Shown here: positions 14,594-23,717 of the stretch, one piece after another
Layout: every line of letters starts with the position of its first letter
How positions within the stretch are numbered: the stretch's first letter is position 1
Assembly (NCBI RefSeq): GCF_002929215.1
Contig: NZ_PJII01000009.1
Coordinates: 110,198 to 148,616, forward strand
DNA length: 38,419 nt
Source of the DNA: Arthrobacter sp. ZGTC412
GTDB lineage: Bacteria > Actinomycetota > Actinomycetes > Actinomycetales > Micrococcaceae
Direction of reading: 5' to 3'
Made by a program: the position numbers and the translations under genes
Notes under the pieces: generated by a model
What the model was told of the DNA's origin: nothing
The model's input: only the letters and a program-made list of their open reading frames with translations
Databases searched by the model: none

Positions 14594-16183
14594 TCAGAAG
14601 AGCGGTGAGAGCCCGTTCCAGCCCGGACCCACCTGGACCCGCGAGAGGAAGCCGCCGGTGCCGTTGCCGGGGTAGAGCCACAGCACGCCGGCACCGTCGC
14701 GGGCCAGCAGGTCGGGACGGCGGTCGCCGTTGAAGTCGCCAGGGCTTACGACGGCGGTCATCACATTCCATCCGCTGCCCACCCTGGTCCGGGGCAGCCA
14801 GCCGCCCGCGCCGTTCCCGCGGTACAGCCACAGGACGCCCGTCGCGCTCTCGCGCGCCAGGACGTCGGCTGCTCCGTCGCTGTTCATGTCCCCTGGGCCG
14901 ACGACGGCGCTGAAGATGTTCCAGCCGCTGCCGACGAGAACCCGGGGCAGGAAGCCGCCGCTGCCGTTGCCACGGTACAGCCATAGATTCCCGTTGCGGG
15001 TTTCCCTCGCGAGGACATCGACCCGCTGGTCGCCGTTGAAATCGCCGGGGCCGACGATGGCGCTGAAGATGTTCCAGCCGTTGCCGATGCGGACCCGGGA
15101 CAGGAAGCCGCCGGTGCCGTTGCCGCGGTAGAGCCACAGGTAGCCGGTGGCAGTTTCCCGGGCAAGGACGTCCAGCGCGCCGTCCCCGCTGAAGTCGCCC
15201 GGCGTCTCGAGAGAGTTGAAGATGTTCCAGCCATTGCCGATGGACACGCCGGGGAGCCGGCCTCCGCGGCCGTTCCCGGGGTACATCCGCAACTCGCCGG
15301 TGGCTGGCAGGCGGGCGAGGATGTCAGTGTTCCAGTCGCTGTTGAAGTCCGCGGTCGACCCGGAGAGGCTCGATGCCGGAATGGGCAAAGGCGTGAACGC
15401 ATAGGGATCGCAGGTGAGGTCGTAGTCCCGGGTGTCGTCGTACCACTGGGAAATGTAGACACGTCCACCCGAAAAACTCGGCTGACGGCAGCGGTCCAGC
15501 GCCTCGCCGGGATAGTCCAGCCTGCCGGCCGTTGCCCACACCGGGACGCCTGGCAGCCGCCACGAGCCGGTGATGCTGGCCCACCCTGACGCAAACGAGT
15601 AGAGGCCGTACGAGAATTTCGCATCCCGCAGGGCGCGCATGATGCCCTCGATGATGTACCGGTTTTCGCGCTGCTGGGCTGCGGTAGCCGTGGGCCAGGG
15701 CTGGGCCGGCCGGGGCTCAACGTCGATCCACACCACCCGCGGCGCAAAGCCCACCCGGGCCAGGCTGGCTATGGCGAACCGCCCTTCGGCGTACCCCACG
15801 TTGGACAGCTGGCCTGCGCGGGTGGTGGAGGACCAGGGGCCCTGCGTCCGGTAGGCGGCGAGCTGTCCAGACGTGGGGAAAGCCGCCATGGCGTACGCCT
15901 GCGCGGGCTTGTTGTTGGTCCTGGCCCAGCCTACCTGGCTTGCCAGGCACGGGTTCTCGGTGAAGGGCAGCCCCTTCGTCAGGCCGATGATGACGAACTG
16001 GGACGACGCGGGCGGCAGGGGCAAACCGAAGCCGCCAGCCGCCGTCGAGCATTGCGGCCACGAGATGTCGTGGCCCCTCAGGGACACAGCCTGGGCGGAA
16101 GGCGCGCCGGGGACGAAACCCAGGAGGAGTGCGAGGAACGCGAGCACGGCCGTAAGGGCCCGCATCCCCGATGCCCGGGTCAT
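14594..16183 (-). CDS. Secreted GH25/DUF1906-like glycosidase-fold protein with FG-GAP repeats
   Basis: 529 residues. Residues 1-32 form a signal peptide (basic start, Leu/Ala core, cleavage near AQA-VS). Residues 35-260 resemble the lysozyme-like TIM-barrel domain of the GH25/Rv2525c group: GHDISWPQC with D39, FVIIGLTKG, VVWIDVEP with D154 and E156, and WQ-like ISQWYDD. Residues 275-529 hold five repeats of about 49 residues. Each has a calcium-loop DxNxDxxxD (from 279, 330, ~378, ~427 and ~476) and an LWLYRGNGTGGF-type strand, forming a beta-propeller-like FG-GAP/VCBS domain. Likely exported and acting on or binding cell-wall glycan or another polysaccharide. An in-frame TTG at 16219 is an alternative start. 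The gene lies between repeats A and B. Confidence 0.85.
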   Translation of the reverse strand: MTRASGMRALTAVLAFLALLLGFVPGAPSAQAVSLRGHDISWPQCSTAAGGFGLPLPPASSQFVIIGLTKGLPFTENPCLASQVGWARTNNKPAQAYAMAAFPTSGQLAAYRTQGPWSSTTRAGQLSNVGYAEGRFAIASLARVGFAPRVVWIDVEPRPAQPWPTATAAQQRENRYIIEGIMRALRDAKFSYGLYSFASGWASITGSWRLPGVPVWATAGRLDYPGEALDRCRQPSFSGGRVYISQWYDDTRDYDLTCDPYAFTPLPIPASSLSGSTADFNSDWNTDILARLPATGELRMYPGNGRGGRLPGVSIGNGWNIFNSLETPGDFSGDGALDVLARETATGYLWLYRGNGTGGFLSRVRIGNGWNIFSAIVGPGDFNGDQRVDVLARETRNGNLWLYRGNGSGGFLPRVLVGSGWNIFSAVVGPGDMNSDGAADVLARESATGVLWLYRGNGAGGWLPRTRVGSGWNVMTAVVSPGDFNGDRRPDLLARDGAGVLWLYPGNGTGGFLSRVQVGPGWNGLSPLF

Positions 16184-16388
16184 GCTGGCCGCCCGCTTTC
16201 GGATGCTCCCAGCGGGCAACTGCGGGTGTCCCGCCCCAAGGCCACGGCTACCAGCCCCCCGGATTCCAGCGCATGGGATTCAAGCTCTAAATGACGAACT
16301 TCAGCGTCCATCGCCGCCGCTCCTTTGCTTTCACCCAGTTTACGGTCGGGGGCGGCGGGCCGATAGCTAGATGTATTGACCTGAGAGG

Positions 16389-16958
16389 TCAGCCACCAGC
16401 CAGTTTGGATCTAAGACTCTGCTGCGGGGCATGTTCAAGAGTTGCCTTCCGACCCCCAGTTGGATGATCCCCAACCATCCACCCCCCTGCCACTCCGCAG
16501 CCGAGACGGCCGGCTGCTATTTGCAATAGCTGGGCATCCGGCTTCTTTGTGCCTTCCGCCTCAGAGATGGTGACAGCCTCCACATACGGTTCAAGGCCCA
16601 CTGTGCGGATTCTGAGCGCCTGCTGCGCCGTAGTCCCGTTGGTGACAATACCTATTCTCCACCCGGATTCACGGGCATTCTCGAGAGCCTGCGCCGTGGC
16701 GGAATCCAAAGTCATTAGGTCAACGTGGTCGTACAGGAGTTTTTCTACGAGGGCTTCGACGGCCAGGCCGGTTTCGAAGCGCTCCTCGATGGCGCGAGCC
16801 AGGGATTCCCTAGGTTCATAACCGTCTCGGTCGGCCGCAATAAGCCATGCAGTCTCTGAATCGACCCTCCCGAGTGATCGAACAAAATCGGGGGCCCAGA
16901 GATTAAAGGCGGAGGCTCTGTCGACCAAGGTGTTGTCTAGATCCACAAGTAGCAGCAT
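16389..16958 (-). pseudogene. HAD-superfamily hydrolase, C-terminally truncated
   Basis: 189 residues. HAD motif I is LLVDLDNTLVDR (nucleophile D6, acid D8), motif II is GIVTNGT, motif III is EGTKKPD, and motif IV begins with MVGDHPT. Family members continue with the second half of motif IV and a further 20-30 residues. Here the text after GDHPT changes to GGRKATLEHAPQQ, which is the translation of repeat B, and stops. The core is present but the end was replaced by the foreign repeat. The protein may be inactive. The frame is open upstream to 17165, but ATG 16958 is the natural family start. Confidence 0.72.
16400..16443. repeat. Direct repeat B, at the truncation point of the HAD gene
   Basis: CAGTTTGGATCTAAGACTCT followed by GGGGCATGTTCAAGAGTT. 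It resembles repeat A at 14482-14525. The HAD hydrolase loses family similarity exactly where this sequence starts, which suggests the end of an inserted or excised element. Confidence 0.6.
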
Positions 16959-17070
16959 TTCATGAGACAACGTGCCTGAAGTGGAGGGACGCAGGCCCTG
17001 CAGCCTTGGGTCAGTTATTCGTTCAAAAGCTACTCGGCAATTTACCCACCGACCACCCGGCCGCGGATAT

Positions 17071-17356
17071 TCAGGATATAGGAAGGCACCGAGAAAGAAC
17101 GGGCTTAAGCAATAGTGGACAGCTTTGAGCTGCGCGGAGGGGCTCCACCTGACCACAATGGGCACAATCCGGACAACGCAATCGCTTCACCTTCAGCCAC
17201 GACCTGATGCCTGGTTCGTCAGTCTGGGCTCCGCCCTTGACCACGAGTCCTTCGACTCCCGTGGAAGGCGTGTCCTCGAACCAGGTCTTTGCCAAGTCCC
17301 GGTCAGTGGTGGTGGGGGAGAGGTTCAGCGTACGCCGCTTTCGCTTGCTGCCACGC
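17071..17356 (-). pseudogene. Fragment of an ATP-dependent DNA ligase
   Basis: The minus-strand frame gives LNLSPTTTDRDLAKTWFED, then STGVEGLVVKGG and PGIRSWLKVKR. These correspond to the stretch before nucleotidyl-transferase motif IV (EGLVVK) and to motif V (WLKVKR) of ATP-dependent ligases of the LigC/LigD type. The motif I lysine, the rest of the adenylation domain and the OB-fold are absent. A stop precedes the fragment at 17357-17359, and the residues after WLKVKR are unrelated. This is a relic of about 60 recognisable codons (17182-17356), not a functional gene. Confidence 0.6.
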
Positions 17357-17367
17357 TCAGGGAATGG

Positions 17368-17559
17368 TTACGTGTTTGTCGACCCTGTCTGTGAACGGAG
17401 GCTCGTCTGGGCACTCGGATGGCCAGCGTCGTCACCGACTGTCGCGCCCGACGTTGATGACACCGGATCTTGGAGTGTGGCATTAGCTGCCGCGCCGCCC
17501 AATGCAACTATTGCTGTAGCACCGACTATGAATAACCACCGTTTAGCTATCGATCTCAT
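17368..17559 (-). CDS. Small exported hypothetical protein
   Basis: 63 residues starting MRSIAKRWLF, with a signal peptide (basic start, IVGATAIVALGG core, cleavage near ANA-TL) and a Ser/Thr-rich mature part with no known domain. GGGGGGAATC precedes the ATG. The gene ends just before the ligase fragment, so its 3' end may itself be altered. No function is suggested. Confidence 0.5.
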   Translation of the reverse strand: MRSIAKRWLFIVGATAIVALGGAAANATLQDPVSSTSGATVGDDAGHPSAQTSLRSQTGSTNT

Positions 17560-17721
17560 GATTCCCCCCAAGTCTCATTCTGATCGGAATGCTGAAAGTA
17601 TCATGCAGTACCGCAGCGACAGGTCGTGTGCAGTTTGCCGGTAAACGGCGGCATTCTGTGATTTCTTCTTCGCACCGCTGGGGCCAACTGTCTCGAAACT
17701 CTAGTTGGCCGGGCGGGAAGC

Positions 17722-18549
17722 TTACATCCGCGCGAATTTGGCCTTCACCATCAGGTAGAGCCCGTAACAGATCAGACCGGCGCCGACGGCGGTTAGCATG
17801 TAGACCCCGTACGGTTGCTCGCGCAGCGCCTTCAGCCCGCCATCCAGGCCGGTGGACTCCCGAGGGCTGGCATTAACGGTGGAAATGATGAACAGCAATC
17901 CCACCAGAAACAGGGCGATGCCTTCGGCTACATAGCCGACCACTCCAAGCCCCGTCACGACGGACCGGGCGGTGCCGGAGGGTGGCAACTGCAGATCCTT
18001 TTTGAAGGATCCTTTGACTCCGAAGACCACGAAGACAAGGCCGGCGATGGCAATCGCGGCCCCGATGGCGATCAGCAGGAACGCACCCCCGGGCGCCTTG
18101 ATGATGGAGACCGTGAAATCGCTGGTGGACTGTCCACCGGTCTTGCTGTTTCCGCTGGCGGAGGCAGCGAACGTCAGGGCTATGATTGCGAACACCACCG
18201 CTTTGCCAGCTGCGGAAAGCTTCTTTCCCACTTTCTTCCGCGCCTCCAGGTGACCGTAATCAAAGACGGCGTTGCTGGCTTGCCAGAGAGCCAGAGCAAC
18301 GCAGGCGGCGAATCCGGCCCACAGCAGCAGCAGACCCTGCGGCTGGGAGGCGAGTTGGGCGACTGCACCGGCTTGATCTGCCGGTCCCGCCTTTCCCGCC
18401 GTGCCTAATGCCAACTGGATGGCGACGAACCCGATCAGCAGGTGCAACAGGCCGCTAACAGCAAAACCTGCCCTGGCGGCAATCACGAGAGCCCTCGAGT
18501 TGGATGCATCCTCGACCGCGTTCGCGGCGTCCTTCAGCTCTCTCTTCAT
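17722..18549 (-). CDS. DUF1206 integral membrane protein
   Basis: 275 residues with six predicted membrane helices in three related pairs, as in DUF1206. Landmarks are GFAVSGLLHLLIGFVAIQLA, GKAVVFAIIALTFAA, GVVGYVAEGIALFLVGLLFI and the repeated R-x-G-Y/F-x-x-x-G starts. The N-terminus is hydrophilic and the last residues are VKAKFARM. Function is unknown for the family, which is widespread in Actinobacteria. The ATG at 18549 follows GAGGATCAGAA. No partner gene is apparent. Confidence 0.88.
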   Translation of the reverse strand: MKRELKDAANAVEDASNSRALVIAARAGFAVSGLLHLLIGFVAIQLALGTAGKAGPADQAGAVAQLASQPQGLLLLWAGFAACVALALWQASNAVFDYGHLEARKKVGKKLSAAGKAVVFAIIALTFAASASGNSKTGGQSTSDFTVSIIKAPGGAFLLIAIGAAIAIAGLVFVVFGVKGSFKKDLQLPPSGTARSVVTGLGVVGYVAEGIALFLVGLLFIISTVNASPRESTGLDGGLKALREQPYGVYMLTAVGAGLICYGLYLMVKAKFARM

Positions 18550-19432
18550 TTCTGATCCTCGGCGCAAGCTCAGGTGCAGATACGGTGGTGCGTAACGCTT
18601 ATTTTGTCACGCGAGTACACGCACAGACAGGCCTGGCCGAAGCCCAGCGAAGCAGCCTCCGCGGGAGCCTGTTCGGCCAGGAAGCCATGCGCCGCGCTGG
18701 GCCGCGGCTTCGCAGCCAAACGCCGACCCGGCTACCCTCCACCAAGACCCTGACTGATCATCTGCACGCATCCCGGACAGCGGCTGGGTCACAAACGGGC
18801 TCGCAGTGAGGACAGCATTAACGGCGTACAAGGCGCCACCGGAGGGTACGTCGGAGCATGCATAGTGCGGAGCTATCAGAGGACTCACCGGTTAAGCGTT
18901 TCTCTCTCGCGTCTCGCGCTTCTAAGTAAGGTTCCTCATATGCAATTCTCAGACGTTCTCTTCATTGGTGCGGTTTGGATGCGCCCCTGCTGGGGGCCGC
19001 CACCAGGAAGTCCCAGTTCCAAGGAACGGAGTCAGCAGATCCCTCATGGCTCGTGCATCCTCCGGTCCCGGAAGTTCTCATTCCGTGGCGATGAGTTCGA
19101 CTTCGAAACCGTGAGTTCGCGATGTAGGCGGCATGGTGCCCCGGCCCGCCGGCGTGCGGGTACTTGTCCGGGATAGGGAGTCCCAGCCATTGGTCGCGGC
19201 TTCCTGATACGCAGGAGCAACGGATGAATTCCCGACATGGGTCAGGTTGGAGCCCTAGGAGGTCGGGCCGACGGGTCGGTGATTGCCGTAGCCACCTGAT
19301 ACCCACATCTTCGGCTGGATTTCACTGACGTTCGGTGGCGGTTTGCCCTAGCCGAACAAGCCGAACGTTTCGGCCTCAGCCTTATACCCAAGATGTTCTA
19401 AGTGACACCTGAGTTGCAGTGCCTGGAAGCGC
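18550..19432. other. Long intergenic stretch, no supported gene
   Basis: About 880 bp. Short frames on both strands (for example 18865-19176 plus and 18962-19306 minus) have no ribosome-binding site of note, atypical composition and no recognisable family. The DUF1206 promoter presumably lies at the left edge. The rest may be the debris of lost genes. Confidence 0.5.
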
Positions 19433-19885
19433 CTAGTTCTTGCCGCCGTCGACCACACGCAGGGCAGGGGGTTCTTTCGGCCAAGGATGTAAGGTGTCGA
19501 CCCGCTCAAATCCCAGGACGCCTTCAGGCTTTTCGAGGATGGCAGAGTCCTGGTGGGAGCCCGCAGCGTGGGCAAGTGCCGCCAACACAAGATCCAGCAA
19601 CGCCCGGTCGAGACCAGGTATAACGTCTGAGAGGGCAACCTGCTCCTCGCCTCCCAGGGATGCCGCGATCATCATGAACTGGCGCTCACCGCCGGAGAGC
19701 CCACCCATGTGCTCGGGAATGGCTTCGAAATCAATCCAGCTCCGGCCTTGCTCATCGCTGTGCATCCATGGCCAGCCCGGCTGGGTGAAGCGTCCGTTGA
19801 AGGCACGGAGGAGAAGTTCTGTGGCGGCTTCGCAGGGGAGGGAGCCTCGCGCCCATTCACGTAGTGCCTGGGGAGTGGTGGTCAT
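19433..19885 (-). CDS. Hypothetical protein
   Basis: 150 residues, soluble and acidic, with strong codon bias supporting a real gene. Visible segments are ALREWARGSLPCEAATELLLRAF, GWPWMHSDEQGRSWIDFEAI and ALSDVIPGLDRALLDLVLAALAHAAGSH. The string LSGGERQF resembles the ABC-transporter signature, but no Walker motifs are present, so it is read as coincidence. Start ATG 19885 has a weak ribosome-binding site. No function is proposed. Confidence 0.62.
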   Translation of the reverse strand: MTTTPQALREWARGSLPCEAATELLLRAFNGRFTQPGWPWMHSDEQGRSWIDFEAIPEHMGGLSGGERQFMMIAASLGGEEQVALSDVIPGLDRALLDLVLAALAHAAGSHQDSAILEKPEGVLGFERVDTLHPWPKEPPALRVVDGGKN

Positions 19886-20331
19886 GGGTGCATCATGTCA
19901 CGGCCGACGGCTCCGACGTGGTACTGCAGCAAGGGTCCATCAGGGGCCGCTAGCTGCTTAACGGGTGACAGAGGGTCGATCGAACGAGCTGATCGGCGCT
20001 TGAGTTCACGAATCCAGGAATTAAGTATCCCGAGTATTCGGTGCCTCATTGCCCAGCATGCGCGTCTTAGCGGTCATAACCTAATCCGGGCATCAGGATC
20101 AGAGCACGCTCGGGACGATGTAGTCCACCGTTGCCGGGTTTTCCATTGTCGGTCCAATTTGGAGGAGACGGTCGAATCGCTCCCGACGACGGCAAAGATC
20201 CTGCTCCCTGTCGGTGGTTTTGTTCCGGTACGAGTCAGAAAAATATCCCTAGTGATACCGGTGTAAAGCAGTTAGGTAGGTCTAGTGTGGGCTGGGTCGG
20301 CAATCGCCGCGATTACCCTCAGGTAGGGTGC
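19886..20331. other. Intergenic stretch, no supported gene
   Basis: About 445 bp between divergent genes. Open frames are short and lack family features. It presumably contains both promoters; none is clear enough to call. Confidence 0.5.
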
Positions 20332-20811
20332 ATGAACTCCAAACAGTCCAGCTCCGATCAGTTTATGAAGTACTTGAAAAGTGTCGGAAGTTCAGAATCC
20401 GATATCAACGCCGCTGCCTACGCGGTCAGTGATGACGACACCGTGGAGAGCGTGGTCTCGCGCCTTCGGATGGAACAGCAGGAGCATGGCGGCAACGCCA
20501 AGGACCCCTCGGTTCTCCATGCCTCGGCGCAGGTGATGATCAGCAGGCGGGATGAACGCGACCCGGTCAACCATGCGGGGGCTTCCCAGCCGGGGGAGTA
20601 CCAGCTGGATATCCATCACAGCGCGGGTAGCACGACACGGGAAAGCATCCCTGCGAAGGACCTTGAGGACGCCAAGATCTGGGCACAGGCACGAATCGAA
20701 GCCCAGGGCGCCGAGTTCGCAGCCATGTACTTCCCGGCCGGCGGGGGCGACTCACCAGGGACGGGAGCCTTGGTAGCCAGCTTCGACCGTTCGGTGGGCT
20801 GGTACCGATAG
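20332..20811 (+). CDS. Hypothetical protein
   Basis: 159 residues, hydrophilic, with codon bias of a real gene. The N-terminal part (SSDQFMKYLKSVGSSESDINAAAYAVSDDDTVESVVSRLRME) looks helical. The C-terminal part (DLEDAKIWAQARIEAQGAEFAAMYFPAGGG) resembles a compact helix-strand unit. The ATG at 20332 is chosen over the longer frame because AGGTAGGGTGC precedes it. No known domain is recognised and there is no co-oriented neighbour. Confidence 0.6.
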   Translation: MNSKQSSSDQFMKYLKSVGSSESDINAAAYAVSDDDTVESVVSRLRMEQQEHGGNAKDPSVLHASAQVMISRRDERDPVNHAGASQPGEYQLDIHHSAGSTTRESIPAKDLEDAKIWAQARIEAQGAEFAAMYFPAGGGDSPGTGALVASFDRSVGWYR

Positions 20812-21510
20812 CCGAAGTTGCTCTCCCGAGTTTCGACCCGGGCCGGCAGCGTCCGGGCTACTACTTCAAAGCACCCTTACCAGTAAAGGCCTTGGTCCCA
20901 GGACCGCTTGGGACGAGGCAGAAGCCTCCTTCCCCTGCGCCTGGAACCGGATTCGGGGATTGACGGTGTTAGGACGCGAGATCCAAGCGCGTTAGGCCAG
21001 TAGTGTGACTATTAGCCTATTCAGGTCTTCCGTTTTGTAAGGGCGCTGGACTTCCACTCAAAAACTGAATATGAAGGCTGACGGCCCGACCTATCCGGGT
21101 AAGTGCCTGATAAGTCCCGGAAATGCGCGGACTCAAGACAGTTGTCGTTGAGACGAGTTCCTGCGACAGGCAAGGGGCCGCAGGTGCAGCCGTCACCCTG
21201 ATTTCCGGGGACGGGAGGAGTGTCTCGAAAAGCTGTTGTTTTTAGAGACGCATACCTGGCGACCAGGAAGCGAGGAGAGAGGGCTTTGGAAGCCCAACCA
21301 CACGTTCTGCTACGTCGTGCAGTCTGAAAACAAACACAACGCGGAAAAGCTGGAGCTGACCCACTGGCGACTCACCTCAGCCGTCTCCAGGGTCCCGGGG
21401 ATGTGGCGGGGTCAGGCTTCCGGGATTTCGAGATCCCACGTTGAGGGGTCGACTTGGTCGGGGTCGGGTCCGCGGAAAAGGACTCCAGTTATCCCTCGGG
21501 GGCTTAGGGT
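20812..21510. other. Intergenic stretch, possible coding tail of the next gene
   Basis: About 700 bp. The right part, 21412-21510 on the minus strand, stays open in the frame of the neighbouring gene after its TAG stop. It reads ITGVLFRGPDPDQ then STWDLEIPEA before a TGA, which looks like a protein C-terminus. The remainder shows only short frames and a minor GAGGC/GCCTC hairpin near 20920. Confidence 0.4.
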
Positions 21511-22170
21511 CTATTGGCGTGCTCGCATGCGGAGTTCGCTGGAGATTTCTGGCCAGAGCATGCCGATGAAGAACACGCAGGCGTCGCCTTCGTTGTCCCA
21601 CCGTCGGAGATCGTCTTTGTTGCCTCTTTGACCGACAAAGGTTTCCCACATTCCGTCATCGGCCTGCATGATGCATGCGTATTCTTCTCTAAATTCCCCG
21701 ATCCAGTAGGCCTCTGGGTCTATGCCGACCTGCTGAAGCATATGTCCCAGCTCGCCGACGTTCATCGGAATCATCATGGTGTGACCTCTCTTATGAACCT
21801 TTGTCCAACAGCTCGTTGGTTTTGAGGTTGGTCCTTGGACCCTGCCCCGAATGCGGATGAATAGGGCAGCGAGCATCGCCCCGAAGAAGAACACCGTGAG
21901 GATGGCCAAGATCGCCAATGCCGGGTTCGTCCACGGCGGCACCATGTCGTACTCGGCGTTGCACTTTGTGGTCAGCGGGAACAGCTGGAGCTGCTCATGC
22001 GCGTTTTGGCTGCGGTACTCGTGGTCGTACGGCTGACCAGCACCCAATTCGCACGCCTCCGCGACATCAAGCCCGCCGGCGAAAACACCTTGGAAGAAGG
22101 CCACAACGAGGAGAAAAGCTGACAGTGCAGTCAGTTTCAGCCAGAACCCGGCCGGTTTGATCTTGCCCAT
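21511..22170 (-). CDS. Two-part protein: membrane module joined to a small acidic domain
   Basis: 219 residues. Residues 1-110 have an N-terminal membrane helix (LTALSAFLLVVAFFQGVFAGG), an extracytoplasmic Cys-containing loop and a second helix (ALAILAILTVFFFGAMLAALFI). Residues 130-219 form a soluble acidic domain starting MIPMNVGELGHMLQQVGIDPEAYWI. It has an ATG preceded by AGAGAGGTCACACC at its own start and resembles small immunity-type proteins in layout, though no family is certain. The two halves may be separate genes fused by loss of a stop, or one gene. After the TAG stop the same frame continues as plausible coding for about 30 more residues to 21412. Members of the neighbouring minus-strand cluster are equally uncharacterised. 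Confidence 0.6.
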   Translation of the reverse strand: MGKIKPAGFWLKLTALSAFLLVVAFFQGVFAGGLDVAEACELGAGQPYDHEYRSQNAHEQLQLFPLTTKCNAEYDMVPPWTNPALAILAILTVFFFGAMLAALFIRIRGRVQGPTSKPTSCWTKVHKRGHTMMIPMNVGELGHMLQQVGIDPEAYWIGEFREEYACIMQADDGMWETFVGQRGNKDDLRRWDNEGDACVFFIGMLWPEISSELRMRARQ

Positions 22171-22323
22171 TGTCAGTCCCCATCACTACAGGCCGAGTCT
22201 ACAGTCCGCTATCCGCCGCCAGTCAATGACCCGTCAACCGGACCAGACCTGGTCCTCGGAGCTATCCCGGCACCAGCCAACTGGACCGGTTTCGCTACTC
22301 TGCGCTGTCGATCAGCCTATGAT

Positions 22324-22956
22324 TCACGCAGTGGCCCGCCGCAGCGTCTCGCCGGGAATCACCTGAGAGCTTGAGAAGTGAACCCAGTCATCGGTCCGGC
22401 CCTCATCGAAAAGGCGGCGTGCCGTCATCTGGCACTCCTGCATGTCCCGTCGTGTGCCGCGCGGGTCGTAGCCGACGGCACCACCCAGAAGAGTCGAATC
22501 CACCAGGCGGGTCACGCCAGGCGCGGTCATCACCTCGTACATGGTGTGTCCGCGCCGGAAGGGCCACTTGCCAGTTGGGACCTCGATCAGGCGAAGGTAG
22601 GTGTATCCATGGGCGAACATAGTGTTCCCCATCTGCTCGAGCAGCGACAATGACTCATCAGCGCCAAGTGTGAAGTCGGTCATTTTCTGCAGTAGCTCCT
22701 GATACTGCTGGTGGAGCACCTCGTCCACCGCCCCGTCCGTCTTCTGCACGTACCTGTCGCCGAGTCCACCAGCACCTCCCCGGAGTGTCAGGCGAACCCA
22801 TGCACGGGTTTCCTCAACGGCTTTGGCTGCAGGATTGGATAGAAGATACTTCGCCCGGGCCTCATAGTTTTCGGCCAACTGCGGCTGACGGATGATTCGA
22901 AGCAGCCCGGAAAACGTCAGCATATCGAGGGCCAGCGAATTTACGTCCGTCGTCAT
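22324..22956 (-). CDS. Hypothetical protein, second gene of a two-gene unit
   Basis: 210 residues, soluble, alpha-helical N-terminal half (LALDMLTFSGLLRIIRQPQLAENYEARAKYLL), then a mixed region with YTYLRLIEVPTGKWPFRRG. ATG 22956 is preferred because GGAGTCGG stands at the right distance; ATG 22968 is the alternative. The start is about 20 bp after the stop of the membrane protein upstream, so they are co-transcribed. No known family is recognised. The pairing with a membrane protein may mean a peripheral partner. Confidence 0.62.
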   Translation of the reverse strand: MTTDVNSLALDMLTFSGLLRIIRQPQLAENYEARAKYLLSNPAAKAVEETRAWVRLTLRGGAGGLGDRYVQKTDGAVDEVLHQQYQELLQKMTDFTLGADESLSLLEQMGNTMFAHGYTYLRLIEVPTGKWPFRRGHTMYEVMTAPGVTRLVDSTLLGGAVGYDPRGTRRDMQECQMTARRLFDEGRTDDWVHFSSSQVIPGETLRRATA

Positions 22957-22976
22957 CTCCGACTCCATTTCAGGTG

Positions 22977-23717
22977 TTATGCGCTGAGGCGCAGGTCGAA
23001 TGCGATCTCTGCCGTGTCCCACTCCGGACCGAGTGACGCTGCGGTCGGATTCTTCAAGAACTCTTTCAGCGCCTCATCAACGGTCCCAATGTCGCTGACA
23101 TAGCGGGAGGGAATGAAGCTTTCGATGCGTCCGATCGGGACCTCTACCGGTCTGTCCTCTGCTTGCCCGTGGCTTTGCAGGACCGCCCATGAGAAATCAT
23201 TGTCCGCATCATGGTTGCGGTGGCACACCAGCTTCGATGGCAGGCTTCCGGCGACTTCGAAACGGGCGGGACCATGTTCCACTACCAAGCGGTGGTGGAG
23301 TTCACCGTCCAAAATATCCAGTACCTGCTTGGCAGCCTTGCGAGCCTCAGTCAGGGTATCGATTCCCCGCCCGTTTACAGTCCACGTGGCTTTCATCTCG
23401 GACTTTTTAGCCACGAGCCTCCAGGCAACACCGAACTGGGCCCCTGCAAGATATCCGCCCATCCACATGAGTCCGGGTTGCCCCAGCAGCATGCCGACGA
23501 CAAGAAACGATGCAAGGAACAGGAAGTTCAGCCACCTCCAAGGCAGGCCGAAGCGGAATACATAGGTGCTGAGAGCCAGCCCTGCAAGAAGCGGCCCGAT
23601 GTCCGCTGACACCGACGAGTTCACGCCGAACAGCATGAGTGCGACAGTTCCGGCCAGCACTACCGCACCGAAAATGGAGTAAGACCAGATCTCATTCCGG
23701 TTTTTCTTCCCTGCCAC
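22977..23717 (-). CDS. Hypothetical membrane protein with cytoplasmic C-terminal domain
   Basis: About 246 residues. Three to four helices lie in the first 100 residues (WSYSIFGAVVLAGTVALMLFG, PLLAGLALSTYVFRFG, WLNFLFLASFLVVGMLLG). A soluble domain follows with ATWTVNGRGIDTLTEARKAAKQVLDILDGELHHRLVVEHGP and a strand-rich end. GTG 23717 sits six bases after AAAAGGG; TTG 23723 is the alternative start. It heads an operon with the 22324-22956 gene. The family is not recognised. Confidence 0.62.
   Translation of the reverse strand: MAGKKNRNEIWSYSIFGAVVLAGTVALMLFGVNSSVSADIGPLLAGLALSTYVFRFGLPWRWLNFLFLASFLVVGMLLGQPGLMWMGGYLAGAQFGVAWRLVAKKSEMKATWTVNGRGIDTLTEARKAAKQVLDILDGELHHRLVVEHGPARFEVAGSLPSKLVCHRNHDADNDFSWAVLQSHGQAEDRPVEVPIGRIESFIPSRYVSDIGTVDEALKEFLKNPTAASLGPEWDTAEIAFDLRLSA

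Noticed and set aside
18962-19306. 114-codon minus-strand ORF in the long gap
   Set aside because: No ribosome-binding site, poor codon bias, and no recognisable segment.
19660-19700. LSGGERQ in the hypothetical protein as an ABC-transporter ATPase signature
   Set aside because: No Walker A, Walker B or Q-loop in a 150-residue protein; coincidental similarity.
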